Notes: generated from the letters alone by a model not told the origin. 64,000 bases of DNA from Pseudomonas crudilactis (GCF_013433315.1 NZ_WXVV01000020.1:85190-149189), one strand, 5' to 3'. Counted from the stretch's first letter, positions 51,701 through 60,537 are shown. A program made the numbers and translations.

Positions 51701-53709
51701 TGCGCTATCGCTACGATAATTCGCGTCTGCTGCTCACCGACATCGAAAACGAACGCGGCGAACACTATCAACTCGATTACTACTCAAATGGGCTGATCCA
51801 GCAGGAAACCGGTTTTGACGGGCGTCGTACCGCTTACGAGTACGACCTCAACGGCAAACTGCTGAAGAAAACCGAATACGGTGACGACGGCAGTGAGCTG
51901 GTGACCGAGTACCAGCGCGACGCCTCTGGCCGCTTGCTGGTCAAAACCCTCGCTGATGGCGAAGAAATCCATTACAGCTACGATGCTTTGGGTCGCTTGG
52001 TAAACGTTGACGACGGCCACTGGCCCCTCGCCTATGAGTACGACGTACAAGATCGCCTGATCACTGAGCACCAAGGTTGGGGCACCACGCGGTACGAGTA
52101 CGACAGCGTCGGCCAACTCAATCACTGCCGCCTGCCGGATGGCAGCACACTCGATTACCGCCACTTGTCCGGCGGTCGGCTGAGCAGCATTGACCTCAAC
52201 GGGTCGCGCCTGACTACGCATCAGTTCGACGCTGGCCGTGAACAGCAGCGCCAACAAGGCGTGCTGCTTAGCCAATACCAATACGACGAACAGGGAAGGC
52301 TTCAAGCGCACACGGTAGGTCAGCAGGATCGCAATCTGTTCCAGCGCCGCTACGCCTACGATGCAAACGGCAACCTGGCCGGCATCGATGACAGCCGCAA
52401 AGGAAACCGCAGCTACCACTACGACCCACTGGATCGTCTGGTCAGCGTTCGCGGCGCCACTCCCGAAACCTTCGCTCATGACCCGGCCGGCAACTTGCTC
52501 GGCCAAAGCGATCTGCCAACTGCGAACCTCGCCAACGTGAAAGGCAATCGCCTGCTTATGCAAGGCGACCGGCATTACGACTACGACGCCTACGGCAATC
52601 TGGCCCGGGAACGCCGTGGTACCGGACAGCAACTGGTCACCGAATACCGCTACGACTGCCAGCATCGCTTGATTGGCGTCACGCTGCCCGGTGGCGGCAC
52701 CGCAAGCTACAAGTACGACGCCTTTGGTCGTCGCATTGAGAAGACCGTCGATGGTCAGACCACAGAGTTTCTCTGGCAAGGTGAACGCCTGATCGCCGAA
52801 AGTGCCGAGAATCGCTATCGCACCTACATCTACGAACCTGGCACCTTCCGTCCGCTGGCAATGCTCGATGGCGAGGGCCCCGTCAAGGCAACCCCGTACT
52901 ATTACCAACTTGACCACCTCGGCACACCTCAAGAACTCACCGACTACAGCGGCGAAATCATGTGGTCGGCGAAATACCGTGCCTATGGCAACCTGGCCAC
53001 CTTGGACATCGCCGAAATCGACAACCCTCTGCGCTTCCAGGGTCAGTATTTCGATGCGGAGACGGGGTTACATTACAATAGGCACCGCTACTACAATCCA
53101 AGCACCGGGCGGTTTTTGACGCCGGATCCGATCAAGCTTTCGGGTGGTTTGAACAACTATCAGTATGTGCCTAACCCTACGGGGTGGGTAGATCCGTTGG
53201 GGCTCGATAATTGCCCAGAGGGTAATGGGTGCAAGCCTCCAAGTGGACTTGAGGCACCAGAAAATGGCGCAAAGGTCAGCGAAGGCGCTCCTGATGTCCC
53301 TGGACCCGAGAGTGGTAAAAATCCAAAGTTCTTTAAAACCGAAACCACATGGAAAGCAAGCGGTAAAGGCACCGGTAACGAATATAAGGTTTTCCAACAG
53401 GATATTGACTGGGATTTAGAGCACAAGGGCATGTCGAACTTAGACAGAGCAAAAGAAGGCGGTGCCCCTTACATAATGAAAGATGGGGTTCCTCAACAGC
53501 TACAGCTCCATCACTCAAGGCAGAACGGAAAGGGACCGCTTTTTGAGTTGAGTCGCAAGACACACCTTACGACTCTCAAAGGTAAAGGCCGGGAAGCGGT
53601 TCACCCCTATGGCCACAATCAACATCCAGATGAGCCTGTAAACAGGGAACTTTTCAAGAAAGAAGTCCCGCAATATTGGAAAGACCGTGCAGCGGAGGCC
53701 GCAAAATGA
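48772..53709 (+). CDS. full-length Rhs toxin with LHH nuclease tip
   Basis: 1645 residues. An N-terminal region (about 1-460) contains a hydrophobic stretch (about 262-315) and a Lys/Pro-rich linker. At about 465 the Rhs core begins with TCTNGCPVSMVTGEELLTITDGELGG (DUF6531), followed by many YD/RHS repeats to about 1450 that form the cocoon. The tip-proximal block ends at PTGWVDPLGL (D1474), where the core is normally self-cleaved. The tip (about 1480-1645) has QLHHSRQ (LHH at 1579-1581), KTHL and VHPYGHNQHPDEPVNRELF, the LHH branch of HNH/EndoVII nucleases, so it likely cuts DNA. The stop overlaps the immunity gene as ATGA. Loaded by the DUF4123 adaptor onto VgrG. Confidence 0.93.
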   Translation: MNTPIGTLVLRVLDAKTPDVNLILKDFKNCLSDYKEWADGFWTGWALDVDQTFKVGNEVSITERKTETGAVKTYATCPLVGDFTLIHMFESARFVPIGNTPVKLEPVTKGTFYDDVTGPVIETMIGPSGIKVIEGAKRGQTYRITFFPNVSQSDVKALYDSYQGVIGKLDGWLQSEWSSKFKPQWASYSAADRAGRSVILLKRALDGFEEALLRLWDDIKSLFDLLANPKKNYEKLKKYLSDIEIDKLYAASKESIASGLLILSDEPLMFIYVSAIVAWVGMLPPQVVVDVMTAIASEFLINVLVGICLTGGAGLAVRAGTKVLSTVKSGEAIKYLEDLASTLMTLSNKHALPAHAEVSKPIIASAKNVPMKPAKTAALKIDEATTEAPKAGSRKAEPKSQLEGLSPAKQLPKTADTPKQEVKDASSFPRDKKKNQSTLQPEEKVDDVPDQSKTPDDKSATCAKKTCTNGCPVSMVTGEELLTITDGELGGLLPFSWTRLYRTSAAEIDCGLGYGWSHALAQRVDINGDEVVWTDHENRVTTFPLPSVQRPAITNSLSEAAIFIGDDPSELVLTQAGEKPQFYHFRFNSKGATLIAISDNYDNRLHITRDIHGRIKRVDNGAGRALLVRYDRKHIVAIDYQQFIPADNLEDAWNTVQTLTTYEYDAQHRLIKATNALGESERYAYNEQNVILERQLAGGASFYWEWEKEGKSARCIHHWASFSQMDAHYAWDDKGSVTVTNADGSEEIYTHDDKARLVAKVDPDGAEHLKAYDDKGRLIAEKDPMGAVTEYQYNEAGRLIAVIPPEDAATTYEYYKGFVRVVNRGTAKWIYWRNDQGDITEQVDPDGNSTHYTYDRQGRLLEIRHPDGSRHQLGWNNLGQLLEERLPDGGQRKYRYDALGRQITRQAETGAITHYQWDAANRLAQITLPGGATRAFTYNPYGRVTAERDELGRVTRYEYADNLHLVSRRINPDGSQLRYRYDNSRLLLTDIENERGEHYQLDYYSNGLIQQETGFDGRRTAYEYDLNGKLLKKTEYGDDGSELVTEYQRDASGRLLVKTLADGEEIHYSYDALGRLVNVDDGHWPLAYEYDVQDRLITEHQGWGTTRYEYDSVGQLNHCRLPDGSTLDYRHLSGGRLSSIDLNGSRLTTHQFDAGREQQRQQGVLLSQYQYDEQGRLQAHTVGQQDRNLFQRRYAYDANGNLAGIDDSRKGNRSYHYDPLDRLVSVRGATPETFAHDPAGNLLGQSDLPTANLANVKGNRLLMQGDRHYDYDAYGNLARERRGTGQQLVTEYRYDCQHRLIGVTLPGGGTASYKYDAFGRRIEKTVDGQTTEFLWQGERLIAESAENRYRTYIYEPGTFRPLAMLDGEGPVKATPYYYQLDHLGTPQELTDYSGEIMWSAKYRAYGNLATLDIAEIDNPLRFQGQYFDAETGLHYNRHRYYNPSTGRFLTPDPIKLSGGLNNYQYVPNPTGWVDPLGLDNCPEGNGCKPPSGLEAPENGAKVSEGAPDVPGPESGKNPKFFKTETTWKASGKGTGNEYKVFQQDIDWDLEHKGMSNLDRAKEGGAPYIMKDGVPQQLQLHHSRQNGKGPLFELSRKTHLTTLKGKGREAVHPYGHNQHPDEPVNRELFKKEVPQYWKDRAAEAAK

Positions 53710-54131
53710 TACCGACCAAATTAAAATTACTAATTGAAAATCAGCCGGGCAATACCCTTCGAACAGACAAGCAATCAGTTACAGAGGCTTTAAAACAGCT
53801 AAACATAGACATAAATAGCGAACTCGCAGAGTTTTTTTTAAACTACACAATAACTTTTTTTAAAAGCAGTTCTTCTGATGAAGAATTGTGTGACATCGCC
53901 GACCCAAGCAACGAAATCGAAATCGGAACAAATTTCATCCACGAAGTATGGGAGCTACCGGAAAACCTTGTCTGCCTCACCAACATTCAAGGCGAAGGCT
54001 GTTACTTGTATGACATAAATAGCGGCGAAGTTTTAGACTTCAGCCTTGCTAACCGAGATGATTTTCTAGCTGGTAAAACACAGCAAAAATGGGCTAGCTT
54101 CTTTGAGTTTTTGATTTGGTACTTATCTTAA
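53706..54131 (+). CDS. SUKH/SMI1-KNR4-like immunity protein (cognate to the LHH toxin)
   Basis: 141 residues, AT-rich. The pattern ELAEFFLNYTITFF ... FIHEVWELPENLVCLTNIQGEGCYLYDINSGEVLDFSLAN resembles SMI1/KNR4 immunity proteins. Translationally coupled to the toxin by ATGA, which strongly suggests it is the antidote to the LHH nuclease. A near-identical second copy is at 62061-62486. Confidence 0.85.
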   Translation: MIPTKLKLLIENQPGNTLRTDKQSVTEALKQLNIDINSELAEFFLNYTITFFKSSSSDEELCDIADPSNEIEIGTNFIHEVWELPENLVCLTNIQGEGCYLYDINSGEVLDFSLANRDDFLAGKTQQKWASFFEFLIWYLS

Positions 54132-54187
54132 CCTCACACCATTAAAAACCTTTAAAAAAAGGAGCGAGCCAAACGAATAAAAAGACA

Positions 54188-54239
54188 AAAAGGGGACAGA
54201 TTTATTTTCTACAAACTGAAAATAAATCTGTCCCCTTTT
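54188..54239. repeat. palindromic element A, copy 1
   Basis: Perfect 22-base arms (AAAAGGGGACAGATTTATTT plus TC) around TACAAACT. It lies between the SUKH immunity gene and the next toxin fragment. Confidence 0.93.
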
Positions 54240-54240
54240 C

Positions 54241-54462
54241 TGCGATCTATCATCAGCTAAAATTTATTTAGTAAAAATAAAACCTGACGATCCACGATTC
54301 AAATACGAAATACCGAATGGAAATGAAGCAGGCGCTTATCCTAAAGAATGGGTTCCTGGAGGTGAGACGAAGAGCGGCACAAAAGAGGCCGCTCTTATTG
54401 GCTCTGGAAAAATCGACCACGGCGCCGACATGAACGAGCTTCTAAGCCAATTTGACGACTGA
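54241..54462 (+). pseudogene. Rhs toxin C-terminal fragment (orphan)
   Basis: An open reading of 74 codons without start directly follows element A: AKIYLVKIKPDDPRFKYEIP, NEAGAYPKEWVPGGETKSGT, then KEAALIGSGKIDHGADMNEL and LSQFDD before TGA. It looks like the last part of a polymorphic toxin tip; the rest and the Rhs core are gone. The immunity gene starts 11 bases later. I cannot name the toxin fold. Confidence 0.65.
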
Positions 54463-54473
54463 GAACAACTTCA

Positions 54474-54944
54474 ATGACAACCAACTTTGAAGTAGCTTTG
54501 AAAAAGAATGAATTCCCTGACTACTTCAGAGGTAATGGCCAATATTTCACAAGAGACCCCGACTGGGGAACCCAGTTGCATATCATAAATTGGCAAGGAC
54601 TATGCGGCTATTTAAAATCGCTAGAAAGCTCGATCGAAATATTGAGGAATGCATTTAGCGTATACTTAAACTCGGTTGAGTTTACAAAAAATGACGCCAG
54701 CGACCTGCTTGAAAACATTGGCTGCTATTACTACCTAAGAAATAAACATCCTTTCTTGTCAAAAGATGGATTTGATCTTGTACGCGATGCTGCTGATAGT
54801 GAGAAACAGAAAATTTCACATGTCATGACCTTTCTGAGAAAAACAATCGAAGCCAACAATAATGTTCAAGACCTTGAACTCTATAATCGCCGCATGAGAA
54901 AACTCATTGATGACGGCGGCCCAACCAATATAGAGAGCCTCTAA
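54474..54944 (+). CDS. putative immunity protein, family 1 (orphan)
   Basis: 156 residues, AT-rich, no signal peptide. Starts MTTNFEVALKKNEFPDYFRGNGQYFTRDPDWG, and shares NG-x-YF-x-R-x2-DWG and NWQ-x2-CG-x-LK with the protein at 62639-63109, so both belong to one immunity family. Directly behind a toxin tail. Unknown otherwise. Confidence 0.7.
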   Translation: MTTNFEVALKKNEFPDYFRGNGQYFTRDPDWGTQLHIINWQGLCGYLKSLESSIEILRNAFSVYLNSVEFTKNDASDLLENIGCYYYLRNKHPFLSKDGFDLVRDAADSEKQKISHVMTFLRKTIEANNNVQDLELYNRRMRKLIDDGGPTNIESL

Positions 54945-54979
54945 CTCTTTCGACGGAACCCACTGTAAAAAGGTGACCA

Positions 54980-55029
54980 AAAAGGGGACAGATTTATTCT
55001 CTAAAATGAAAATAAATCCGTCCCCTTTT
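54980..55029. repeat. palindromic element A, copy 2
   Basis: AAAAGGGGACAGATTTATTC and GAAAATAAATCCGTCCCCTT around TCTAAAAT. Slightly degenerate. Separates two immunity modules. Confidence 0.9.
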
Positions 55030-55152
55030 CTGATCGGCGCTAACGACGAAAAAGAAACCCGGTACATGAGGGTGGAATTGAGTGCGAATACCATACATGG
55101 ACATCCGATATCTGAAGACGCCTTCAAAAGGCTAACCAAGAAGAAAAAATAA
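55030..55152 (+). pseudogene. Rhs toxin tail fragment (orphan)
   Basis: An open stretch of 41 codons without start that ends in TAA: LIGANDEKETRYMRVELSAN, then TIHGHPISEDAFKRLTKKKK. It begins straight at element A and ends three bases before an immunity start. It is the C-terminal end of a toxin of unknown type. Confidence 0.6.
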
Positions 55153-55155
55153 GCG

Positions 55156-55461
55156 ATGAACATTAATAAGATAACAACGCTCGGCGGAACAATAACCTTC
55201 GATGATCTCTCCACACTAGTTGGATCCGACATCACACTTGTAACCGACGGACTCAAAGAAGACCTTTTACAAGCATCACTGCCACTCGAACAAATAATCG
55301 ATATTGGATGGTACCCAGAATTCAGCGAAAATGGCGCCTTTAGAATCTCGCTAATCTCAGATCAAAACTGGGAGTCGCCAATATACAGCGAAAGTGCGAA
55401 AACTTGGGCCGAACTTGAAAAAGCGTTATATCACGCCCTGAATAAAATAAAAATAGCGTAA
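55156..55461 (+). CDS. putative immunity protein (orphan)
   Basis: 101 residues, AT-rich (MNINKITTLGGTITFDDLST ... GWYPEFSENGAFRISLISDQNW). Three bases after a toxin tail. The family is not recognised. Position and size fit an Rhs immunity gene. Confidence 0.6.
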   Translation: MNINKITTLGGTITFDDLSTLVGSDITLVTDGLKEDLLQASLPLEQIIDIGWYPEFSENGAFRISLISDQNWESPIYSESAKTWAELEKALYHALNKIKIA

Positions 55462-55680
55462 TCTTTACGCAGTCAAAAAACAGACCCTTCGTAAAAAATG
55501 TAACCCCCCGGAAACCTTAGGTCTATTTACCACTTATTATTGCAACAATAAAAAACGCATAAAGGCCACGGCTTTGCCGCGTACAACATGCCCGAATCGA
55601 AAGACAAAAGACCAGAACGGCCCGAAACACTTAAAGCTCTAGACGCGACTTGATTCCTTAATATTGGACAAAAGGGGGAC
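55462..55680. other. spacer with a further coding remnant
   Basis: Contains an open end of 29 codons (KGHGFAAYNMPESKDKRPER then PETLKALDAT) stopping at TGA near 55652, without start or partner. Probably the end of another displaced gene. Nothing else is visible here. Confidence 0.35.
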
Positions 55681-55732
55681 AAAAGGGGACAGATTTATTT
55701 TCTACAAACTGAAAATAAATCTGTCCCCTTTT
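55681..55732. repeat. palindromic element A, copy 3
   Basis: Perfect arms as in copy 1. It abuts the broken 5' end of the second rhs gene, so the truncation joint is exactly at this element. Confidence 0.93.
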
Positions 55733-55748
55733 CTCCAACGACAACGGC

Positions 55749-58223
55749 TTGATGACTGCCGTTATCCCGCCGGAACACGAAGCCACAACGTACGAATACA
55801 TCAACGGCTTCGTGAGTGATGTTCATCGCGGCAAAGCCAGTTGGAAGTACCAACGCAACCGTCAAGGCGATATCACCCAGCAAATCGATCCGGACGGCAA
55901 TGCCACGCTATACAGCTACGACGGCCAGGGGCGTCTGCTGGAGATTCGCCACCCGGACGGCAGCCGTCATCAACTCGGCTGGAACAACCTCGGCCAGTTG
56001 CTGGAAGAACGCCTGCCCGATGGCGGCCAGCGCAAGTATCGCTACGACGCGCTGGGTCGGCAGATTACCCGCCAGGAAGAGTCCGGCGCCATTACCCAAT
56101 ACCAGTGGGACGCCGCTAATCGCCTCGCCCAAGTTACACTGCCGGGCGGTGCAACCCGTGCGTTTACCTATAACGCCTACGGTAATGTCACCGCTGAACG
56201 CGATGAACTCGGCCGCATCACTCGGTACGAATACGCCGACAACCTGCATCTGGTCTGCCGCCGCATCAATCCGGACGGCAGCCAACTTCGCTATCGCTAT
56301 GACAACTCTCGTCTGCTGCTGACTGAAATCGAAAACGAGCGCGGCGAGCAATACCACCTCGACTACTACGCGAACGGCCTGATCCAGCAGGAAACAGGCT
56401 TCGACGGTCGTCGCACGGCTTACGAGTATGACCTCAACGGCCAACTGCTGAAGAAAACCGAGTTCGGCGACGATGGCAGCGAACTGGTCACTGAGTATCA
56501 GCGCGATGCGGCTGGCCGGCTGCTGGTGAAAACCCTGGCCGATGGCGAAGAAATCCACTACAGCTACGACGCCCTCGGTCGCCTCGTAAACGTCGATGAC
56601 GGCAACTGGCCGCTCGCCTACAAATACGACCTGCAAGACCGCCTCATCGAAGAACACCAAGGTTGGGGCACCCTGCGCTACGAGTACGATAGCGTTGGTC
56701 AGCTCAAACACTGCCGCCTCCCTGACGGCAGCAAACTCGATTACCGTCACCAACCGGGCGGACAACTGAGCAGCATCGACCTCAATGGCTCGCGCCTGAC
56801 CTCTCACCAGTTCAGTGCTGGGCGCGAACAAAAACGTCAGCAAGGTTTGCTGCTCAGCCAATACCAGTACGACGAACAAGGCCGCCTGCAAGCCCACACT
56901 GTTGGCCAGCGAGACAAGAACCTGTTCCAGCGTCGTTATAATTACGATGCCAACGGCAACCTCGCTGGCATTGATGACAGCCGCAAAGGCAATCGCAGCT
57001 ACCACTACGACCCGCTCGATCGACTCATCAGCGTGCGCGGTGCTACTCCGGAAAGCTTCGCCCATGACCCGGCGGGCAACCTGCTGGGCCAAAGCAATGA
57101 AGGCACAGCAAACCTCGCCAACGTCAAAGGCAACCGCCTGCTGATGCAGGGTGATCGTTACTACGACTACGACGCCTACGGCAATCTGATTCGCGAGCGC
57201 CGTGGCACAGGACAGAAACTCGTCACCGAGTATCGTTACGACTGCCAGCACCGCTTGATCGGCGTTAGCCTACCGGGTGGCAGCACTGCAACCTACAAGT
57301 ACGATGCCTTCGGTCGACGTATAGAAAAAACCGTCGACGGCCACATCACCGAATTCCTGTGGCAAGGCGAACGCCTGATTGCCGAAAGCGCCGAAAACCG
57401 TTACCGCAGTTACATCTACGAACCGGGCAGCTTCCGCCCATTGGCGATGCTCGATGGCGAAGGCCCACGTAAAGCAACGCCGTTCTATTACCAACTCGAC
57501 CACCTCGGCACACCGCAGGAGCTCACCGACTACAGCGGCGAGATCATGTGGTCGGCGAAGTACCGAGCCTACGGTAATCTCGCCGCGCTGGACGTCAGCG
57601 AGATCGATAACCCGTTGCGGTTCCAGGGTCAGTATTTCGATGCCGAAACGGGGTTACATTACAACCGGCACCGCTACTACAATCCGGGAACTGGACGGTT
57701 TTTGACGCCGGATCCGATCAAGCTTGCGGGTGGGTTGAATAGCTACCAGTACGTGCCCAACCCTACGGGGTGGGTGGATCCGTTGGGGCTAGCAAGTAAA
57801 GAGTGTGATGAGCCTGAACCCTATAACAACTCCGCTCATAACGCCGCCAAATACGAAGCCATGAAGCGTGATCTTAGAACGACTGAGGCTGCGAATCCCT
57901 TAGTCGAAAGTTTGCGGGCCACTGGTGATCTTCCCCCAAATTACGTTACAAAAGCTCAGGCAACACAAAGCGGATGGAAAAAAGGTAAAGCAGTCAACAA
58001 TAGCGTTCCTGGCGGGCAGCTAGGCGGTGATGTTTTTTACAATGATACAAACGTACTTCCTTCAGCCCCCGGCCGAACCTGGTATGAAGCTGACGTCGGT
58101 CTCAATAACACGATGTCGCGGAGCAATCAGCCGGGGACCAGGCTACTCTACTCAGATGACGGACTCCTCTACATAACTAGTGATCATTACGAAACTGTTA
58201 CCCCTATTGGAAAGTGGAAGTGA
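55749..58223 (+). CDS. 5'-truncated Rhs with barnase-like tip
   Basis: 824 codons, homologous to the first Rhs from its VIPPEDAATTYEY region onward (here VIPPEHEATTYEY). It therefore lacks the N-terminal and early Rhs half. The first possible starts (TTG 55749, ATG 55752) have no evident ribosome site. Core ends at PTGWVDPLGL (about 677). The tip (683-824) is a guanyl-specific ribonuclease of the barnase family: LPPNYVTKAQATQSGWKKGK, GGQLGGDVFYN, GRTWYEADV (catalytic Glu), TRLLYSDDG (Arg), YITSDHYETV (His). The barstar gene follows. Likely a silent orphan module that could recombine onto the complete rhs gene. Confidence 0.85.
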   Translation: MMTAVIPPEHEATTYEYINGFVSDVHRGKASWKYQRNRQGDITQQIDPDGNATLYSYDGQGRLLEIRHPDGSRHQLGWNNLGQLLEERLPDGGQRKYRYDALGRQITRQEESGAITQYQWDAANRLAQVTLPGGATRAFTYNAYGNVTAERDELGRITRYEYADNLHLVCRRINPDGSQLRYRYDNSRLLLTEIENERGEQYHLDYYANGLIQQETGFDGRRTAYEYDLNGQLLKKTEFGDDGSELVTEYQRDAAGRLLVKTLADGEEIHYSYDALGRLVNVDDGNWPLAYKYDLQDRLIEEHQGWGTLRYEYDSVGQLKHCRLPDGSKLDYRHQPGGQLSSIDLNGSRLTSHQFSAGREQKRQQGLLLSQYQYDEQGRLQAHTVGQRDKNLFQRRYNYDANGNLAGIDDSRKGNRSYHYDPLDRLISVRGATPESFAHDPAGNLLGQSNEGTANLANVKGNRLLMQGDRYYDYDAYGNLIRERRGTGQKLVTEYRYDCQHRLIGVSLPGGSTATYKYDAFGRRIEKTVDGHITEFLWQGERLIAESAENRYRSYIYEPGSFRPLAMLDGEGPRKATPFYYQLDHLGTPQELTDYSGEIMWSAKYRAYGNLAALDVSEIDNPLRFQGQYFDAETGLHYNRHRYYNPGTGRFLTPDPIKLAGGLNSYQYVPNPTGWVDPLGLASKECDEPEPYNNSAHNAAKYEAMKRDLRTTEAANPLVESLRATGDLPPNYVTKAQATQSGWKKGKAVNNSVPGGQLGGDVFYNDTNVLPSAPGRTWYEADVGLNNTMSRSNQPGTRLLYSDDGLLYITSDHYETVTPIGKWK

Positions 58224-58229
58224 ATCAAA

Positions 58230-58517
58230 ATGATAGTTGAGCTTGATGGATTGTCCATCTCATCTGAGCAAGAATTCCATAAGCGGATAGCGTCTGCTTT
58301 TTCTGTTACTCAATACTATGGAAATAATCTTAATGCGCTTTGGGATCTACTCAGCACCGATGTAGAGCGCCCAATTGAATTAATTTGGACAAACTCAAAA
58401 CATTCAGAAGAACTAATGGGCGACTCATATAGAAAAATATTAATTATTCTTGATCGAGTCAAAACTCAAGATGAAAACTTTGGACTGGATGAGAAATTTA
58501 GTTACCAACTGAAATAG
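58230..58517 (+). CDS. barstar-family inhibitor
   Basis: 95 residues with the barstar pattern: SEQEFHKRIASAFSVTQYYGNNLNALWDLL and PIELIWTNS. It lies 6 bases behind the barnase-tip Rhs, as expected for its antidote. It binds and blocks the ribonuclease active site. Confidence 0.88.
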   Translation: MIVELDGLSISSEQEFHKRIASAFSVTQYYGNNLNALWDLLSTDVERPIELIWTNSKHSEELMGDSYRKILIILDRVKTQDENFGLDEKFSYQLK

Positions 58518-58525
58518 TAAAGCTG

Positions 58526-58576
58526 TAAACGGGGAGCAGACCACGTTTTATTTTGTCTGAAGGTGGTCTGTCCCTG
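58526..58576. repeat. palindromic element B, copy 1
   Basis: AAACGGGGAGCAGACCACGT on the left and GGTGGTCTGTCCCTG on the right, an imperfect hairpin of a second family. It forms the joint before the third rhs fragment. Confidence 0.75.
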
Positions 58577-58584
58577 AATAACAC

Positions 58585-59511
58585 CGCAGCTACATCTACG
58601 AACCTGGCAGTTTCCGCCCATTGGCGATGCTCGATGGCCCACGTAAAGCCACGCCGTTCTATTACCAACTCGACCACCTTGGCACACCGCAGGAGCTCAC
58701 CGACTACAGTGGTGAAATCATGTGGTCGGCGAAGTACCGAGCCTACGGTAACCTGGCAGCGCTGGACGTCAGCGAGATCGATAACCCATTGCGCTTCCAG
58801 GGTCAGTATTTCGATACCGAATCAGGATTACATTACAACCGCCACCGCTACTACAATCCGGGGACTGGACGGTTTTTGACGCCGGATCCGATAAAGCTAG
58901 TCGGTGGATTGAACGGTTACCAATACGTGCCGAATCCAACGGGCTGGGTAGATCCGCTAGGTTTAAATTGTACGCCAGGACAATGTCCTGACGCCGAACC
59001 TCCCAAATGGACTGAAAATTCAGTATTTAATAAATACCCAAAGAAAACGGTCATAAAAACCTCTGGGCCAGAGGAACAAGCCGCTTTCCTACAAGAACAT
59101 TTGCCTGGACTGCCTAAGGAGCAGGCTCAAATGATCCTTGAACAATCGTATAAAAAGGGAACGTCCGTTGTCATCGGCGGAAGTCGAGTAAGGGGGGACA
59201 GTCACCCCGGTAGCGACTTGGATGTTGGATTCGGAGATGTCAATGCAAATAAAGCCGGCAAAATACTTAAGGACCTTAAAAAATCATTTGAGGGAAAGGA
59301 AGGCTTTTTGTCGCTCGAAGAAACTAAAATCGCGCCGGGCAACAAAACTGCATCCATTGAAGAAATAAAATCTCCAGAAGAATTTTTCCAACGCTCAGGT
59401 AAACGTTCTGAGCAGGATCAGAAAGCAGGTGAAGCTTATAGACCATCAGGTTCAATAACGCTTAAAGAGGATGGTACGATCACGCTAATACCACCTGGAG
59501 AATTTCCATGA
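58585..59511 (+). pseudogene. 5'-truncated Rhs with nucleotidyltransferase-type tip
   Basis: 309 codons. The Rhs part starts at RSYIYEPGSFRPLAMLDG directly after element B and keeps only the last 130 or so core residues, ending PTGWVDPLGL. The tip contains TSVVIGGSRVRGDSHPGSDL followed by DVGFG: the GS-x10-DxD-like signature of the polymerase-beta/MNT nucleotidyltransferase fold, so the toxin may modify RNA or protein with nucleotides. No credible start codon. The stop overlaps the immunity gene as ATGA. Confidence 0.82.
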
Positions 59512-59939
59512 TATTTAAATCAGCCGGCACAGAAGTCAATCTAAACACGGTCACTTACAGGAGCCTTGGCTTCGGTGAGAAATCAATTCTCGAAACAAAA
59601 AAATACGAAATGACGATAAACAACGATGAGTTCCCGGAAAACTTCATCAACCATGCAAACTCATTTATTGCCGAATGCAAAATTGATGACTCTGAGCAAG
59701 GCTACGCTGACATTCCCGAACTAAAAAAAATAGGTTATCCAACCTTTAATGAAATTTTAAACGACCATCACAATTTGGCTGCCAGCCTTATAAAAGATTA
59801 TCTTTACTTCGAGCTTTTTTACTTCTTATTCCCCAACTCAAGAGAGCTTAAGGTGGTTATTAACAGCATCGAAGACATAAAATCAGATGGAAGATCAATT
59901 ACAATCACGGGCGACACGTATCCAGTTCAGAAAACTTAG
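59508..59939 (+). CDS. putative immunity protein to the nucleotidyltransferase tip
   Basis: 143 residues, AT-rich (MIFKSAGTEVNLNTVTYRSL ... DYLYFELFYFLFPNSRELKVVINSIED). Start overlaps the toxin stop. I do not recognise the family. It remains expressible even if the toxin is silent. Confidence 0.68.
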   Translation: MIFKSAGTEVNLNTVTYRSLGFGEKSILETKKYEMTINNDEFPENFINHANSFIAECKIDDSEQGYADIPELKKIGYPTFNEILNDHHNLAASLIKDYLYFELFYFLFPNSRELKVVINSIEDIKSDGRSITITGDTYPVQKT

Positions 59940-59996
59940 AAAATCAAATCTACAACTCAAAGGAGAAAAACTACAATTGCAATGACAAAAAAACAG

Positions 59997-60049
59997 AAAG
60001 GGGGAGAGATTTATTTTCTACAAGCTGAAAATAAATCCGCCCCTTTTTT
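59997..60049. repeat. palindromic element A, copy 4
   Basis: Slightly degenerate (GGGGGAGAGATTTATTTTCT ... AAATCCGCCCCTTTT). The following reading frame runs through it, so a start inside is misleading. Confidence 0.88.
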
Positions 60050-60101
60050 CTGTATTATTGGAATCTTTGCCTGTCTAACGCGCGAGAACTGGAAATCCTC
60101 A

Positions 60102-60503
60102 ATGAACTGCCTAGAAAAAGAAATCGACTCGGCATTAGCAGAGCACAACTTAGCGCATGAGAAAGTACGCAACAATGAACTAGCCAAATTGATCGCCAAG
60201 CTAACGAGATCATTTTTTTCTTCTGAGACAAAGAGCCTCGACCCTTTCTACTTGAAGAACCCCCAGAAAAAACACAACCCAGACTTCTGGAAAAAAGTAG
60301 ACACTCTCGAAAATTTTGAAAACCCCTTACTAATAGTTCAAGACAGTAAGATTCACGCTTGGAAACTAGCAAACTCTGCAGATCTTAAAACGCTATTTTC
60401 CGAAACGACTGGATTCCCATTCTGGATAGTCGACGACAACTTCAAAGTGCTAATCTATATGGATGATCATGATTGCGTTCATACCAGCGATAGCACTCAA
60501 TAA
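60102..60503 (+). CDS. putative immunity protein (orphan)
   Basis: 133 residues from ATG 60102 (MNCLEKEIDSALAEHNLAHEKV). The C-terminal half contains NPLLIVQDSKIHAWKLANSA and GFPFWIVDDNFKVLIYMDDHDC. The frame is open upstream to 59982 but the first 20 codons are palindromic element A, so I start later. No toxin remains in front apart from a possible few codons. Family unknown. Confidence 0.6.
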   Translation: MNCLEKEIDSALAEHNLAHEKVRNNELAKLIAKLTRSFFSSETKSLDPFYLKNPQKKHNPDFWKKVDTLENFENPLLIVQDSKIHAWKLANSADLKTLFSETTGFPFWIVDDNFKVLIYMDDHDCVHTSDSTQ

Positions 60504-60537
60504 AAACAAATCGACTCCAGGTAATTGAAATAAATAA

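Larger units (their letters stand above)
53653..54240 (+). repeat. segment duplicated at 62009-62594
   Basis: Toxin tail, immunity gene, 3' spacer and palindromic element A are repeated almost base for base at 62009-62594. The second copy has a one-base deletion in the toxin tail. Confidence 0.9.

Noticed and set aside
59982..60101. A longer start (59982) for the 60102 immunity gene.
   Set aside because: The first 20 codons are the palindromic element A, present elsewhere in non-coding settings.
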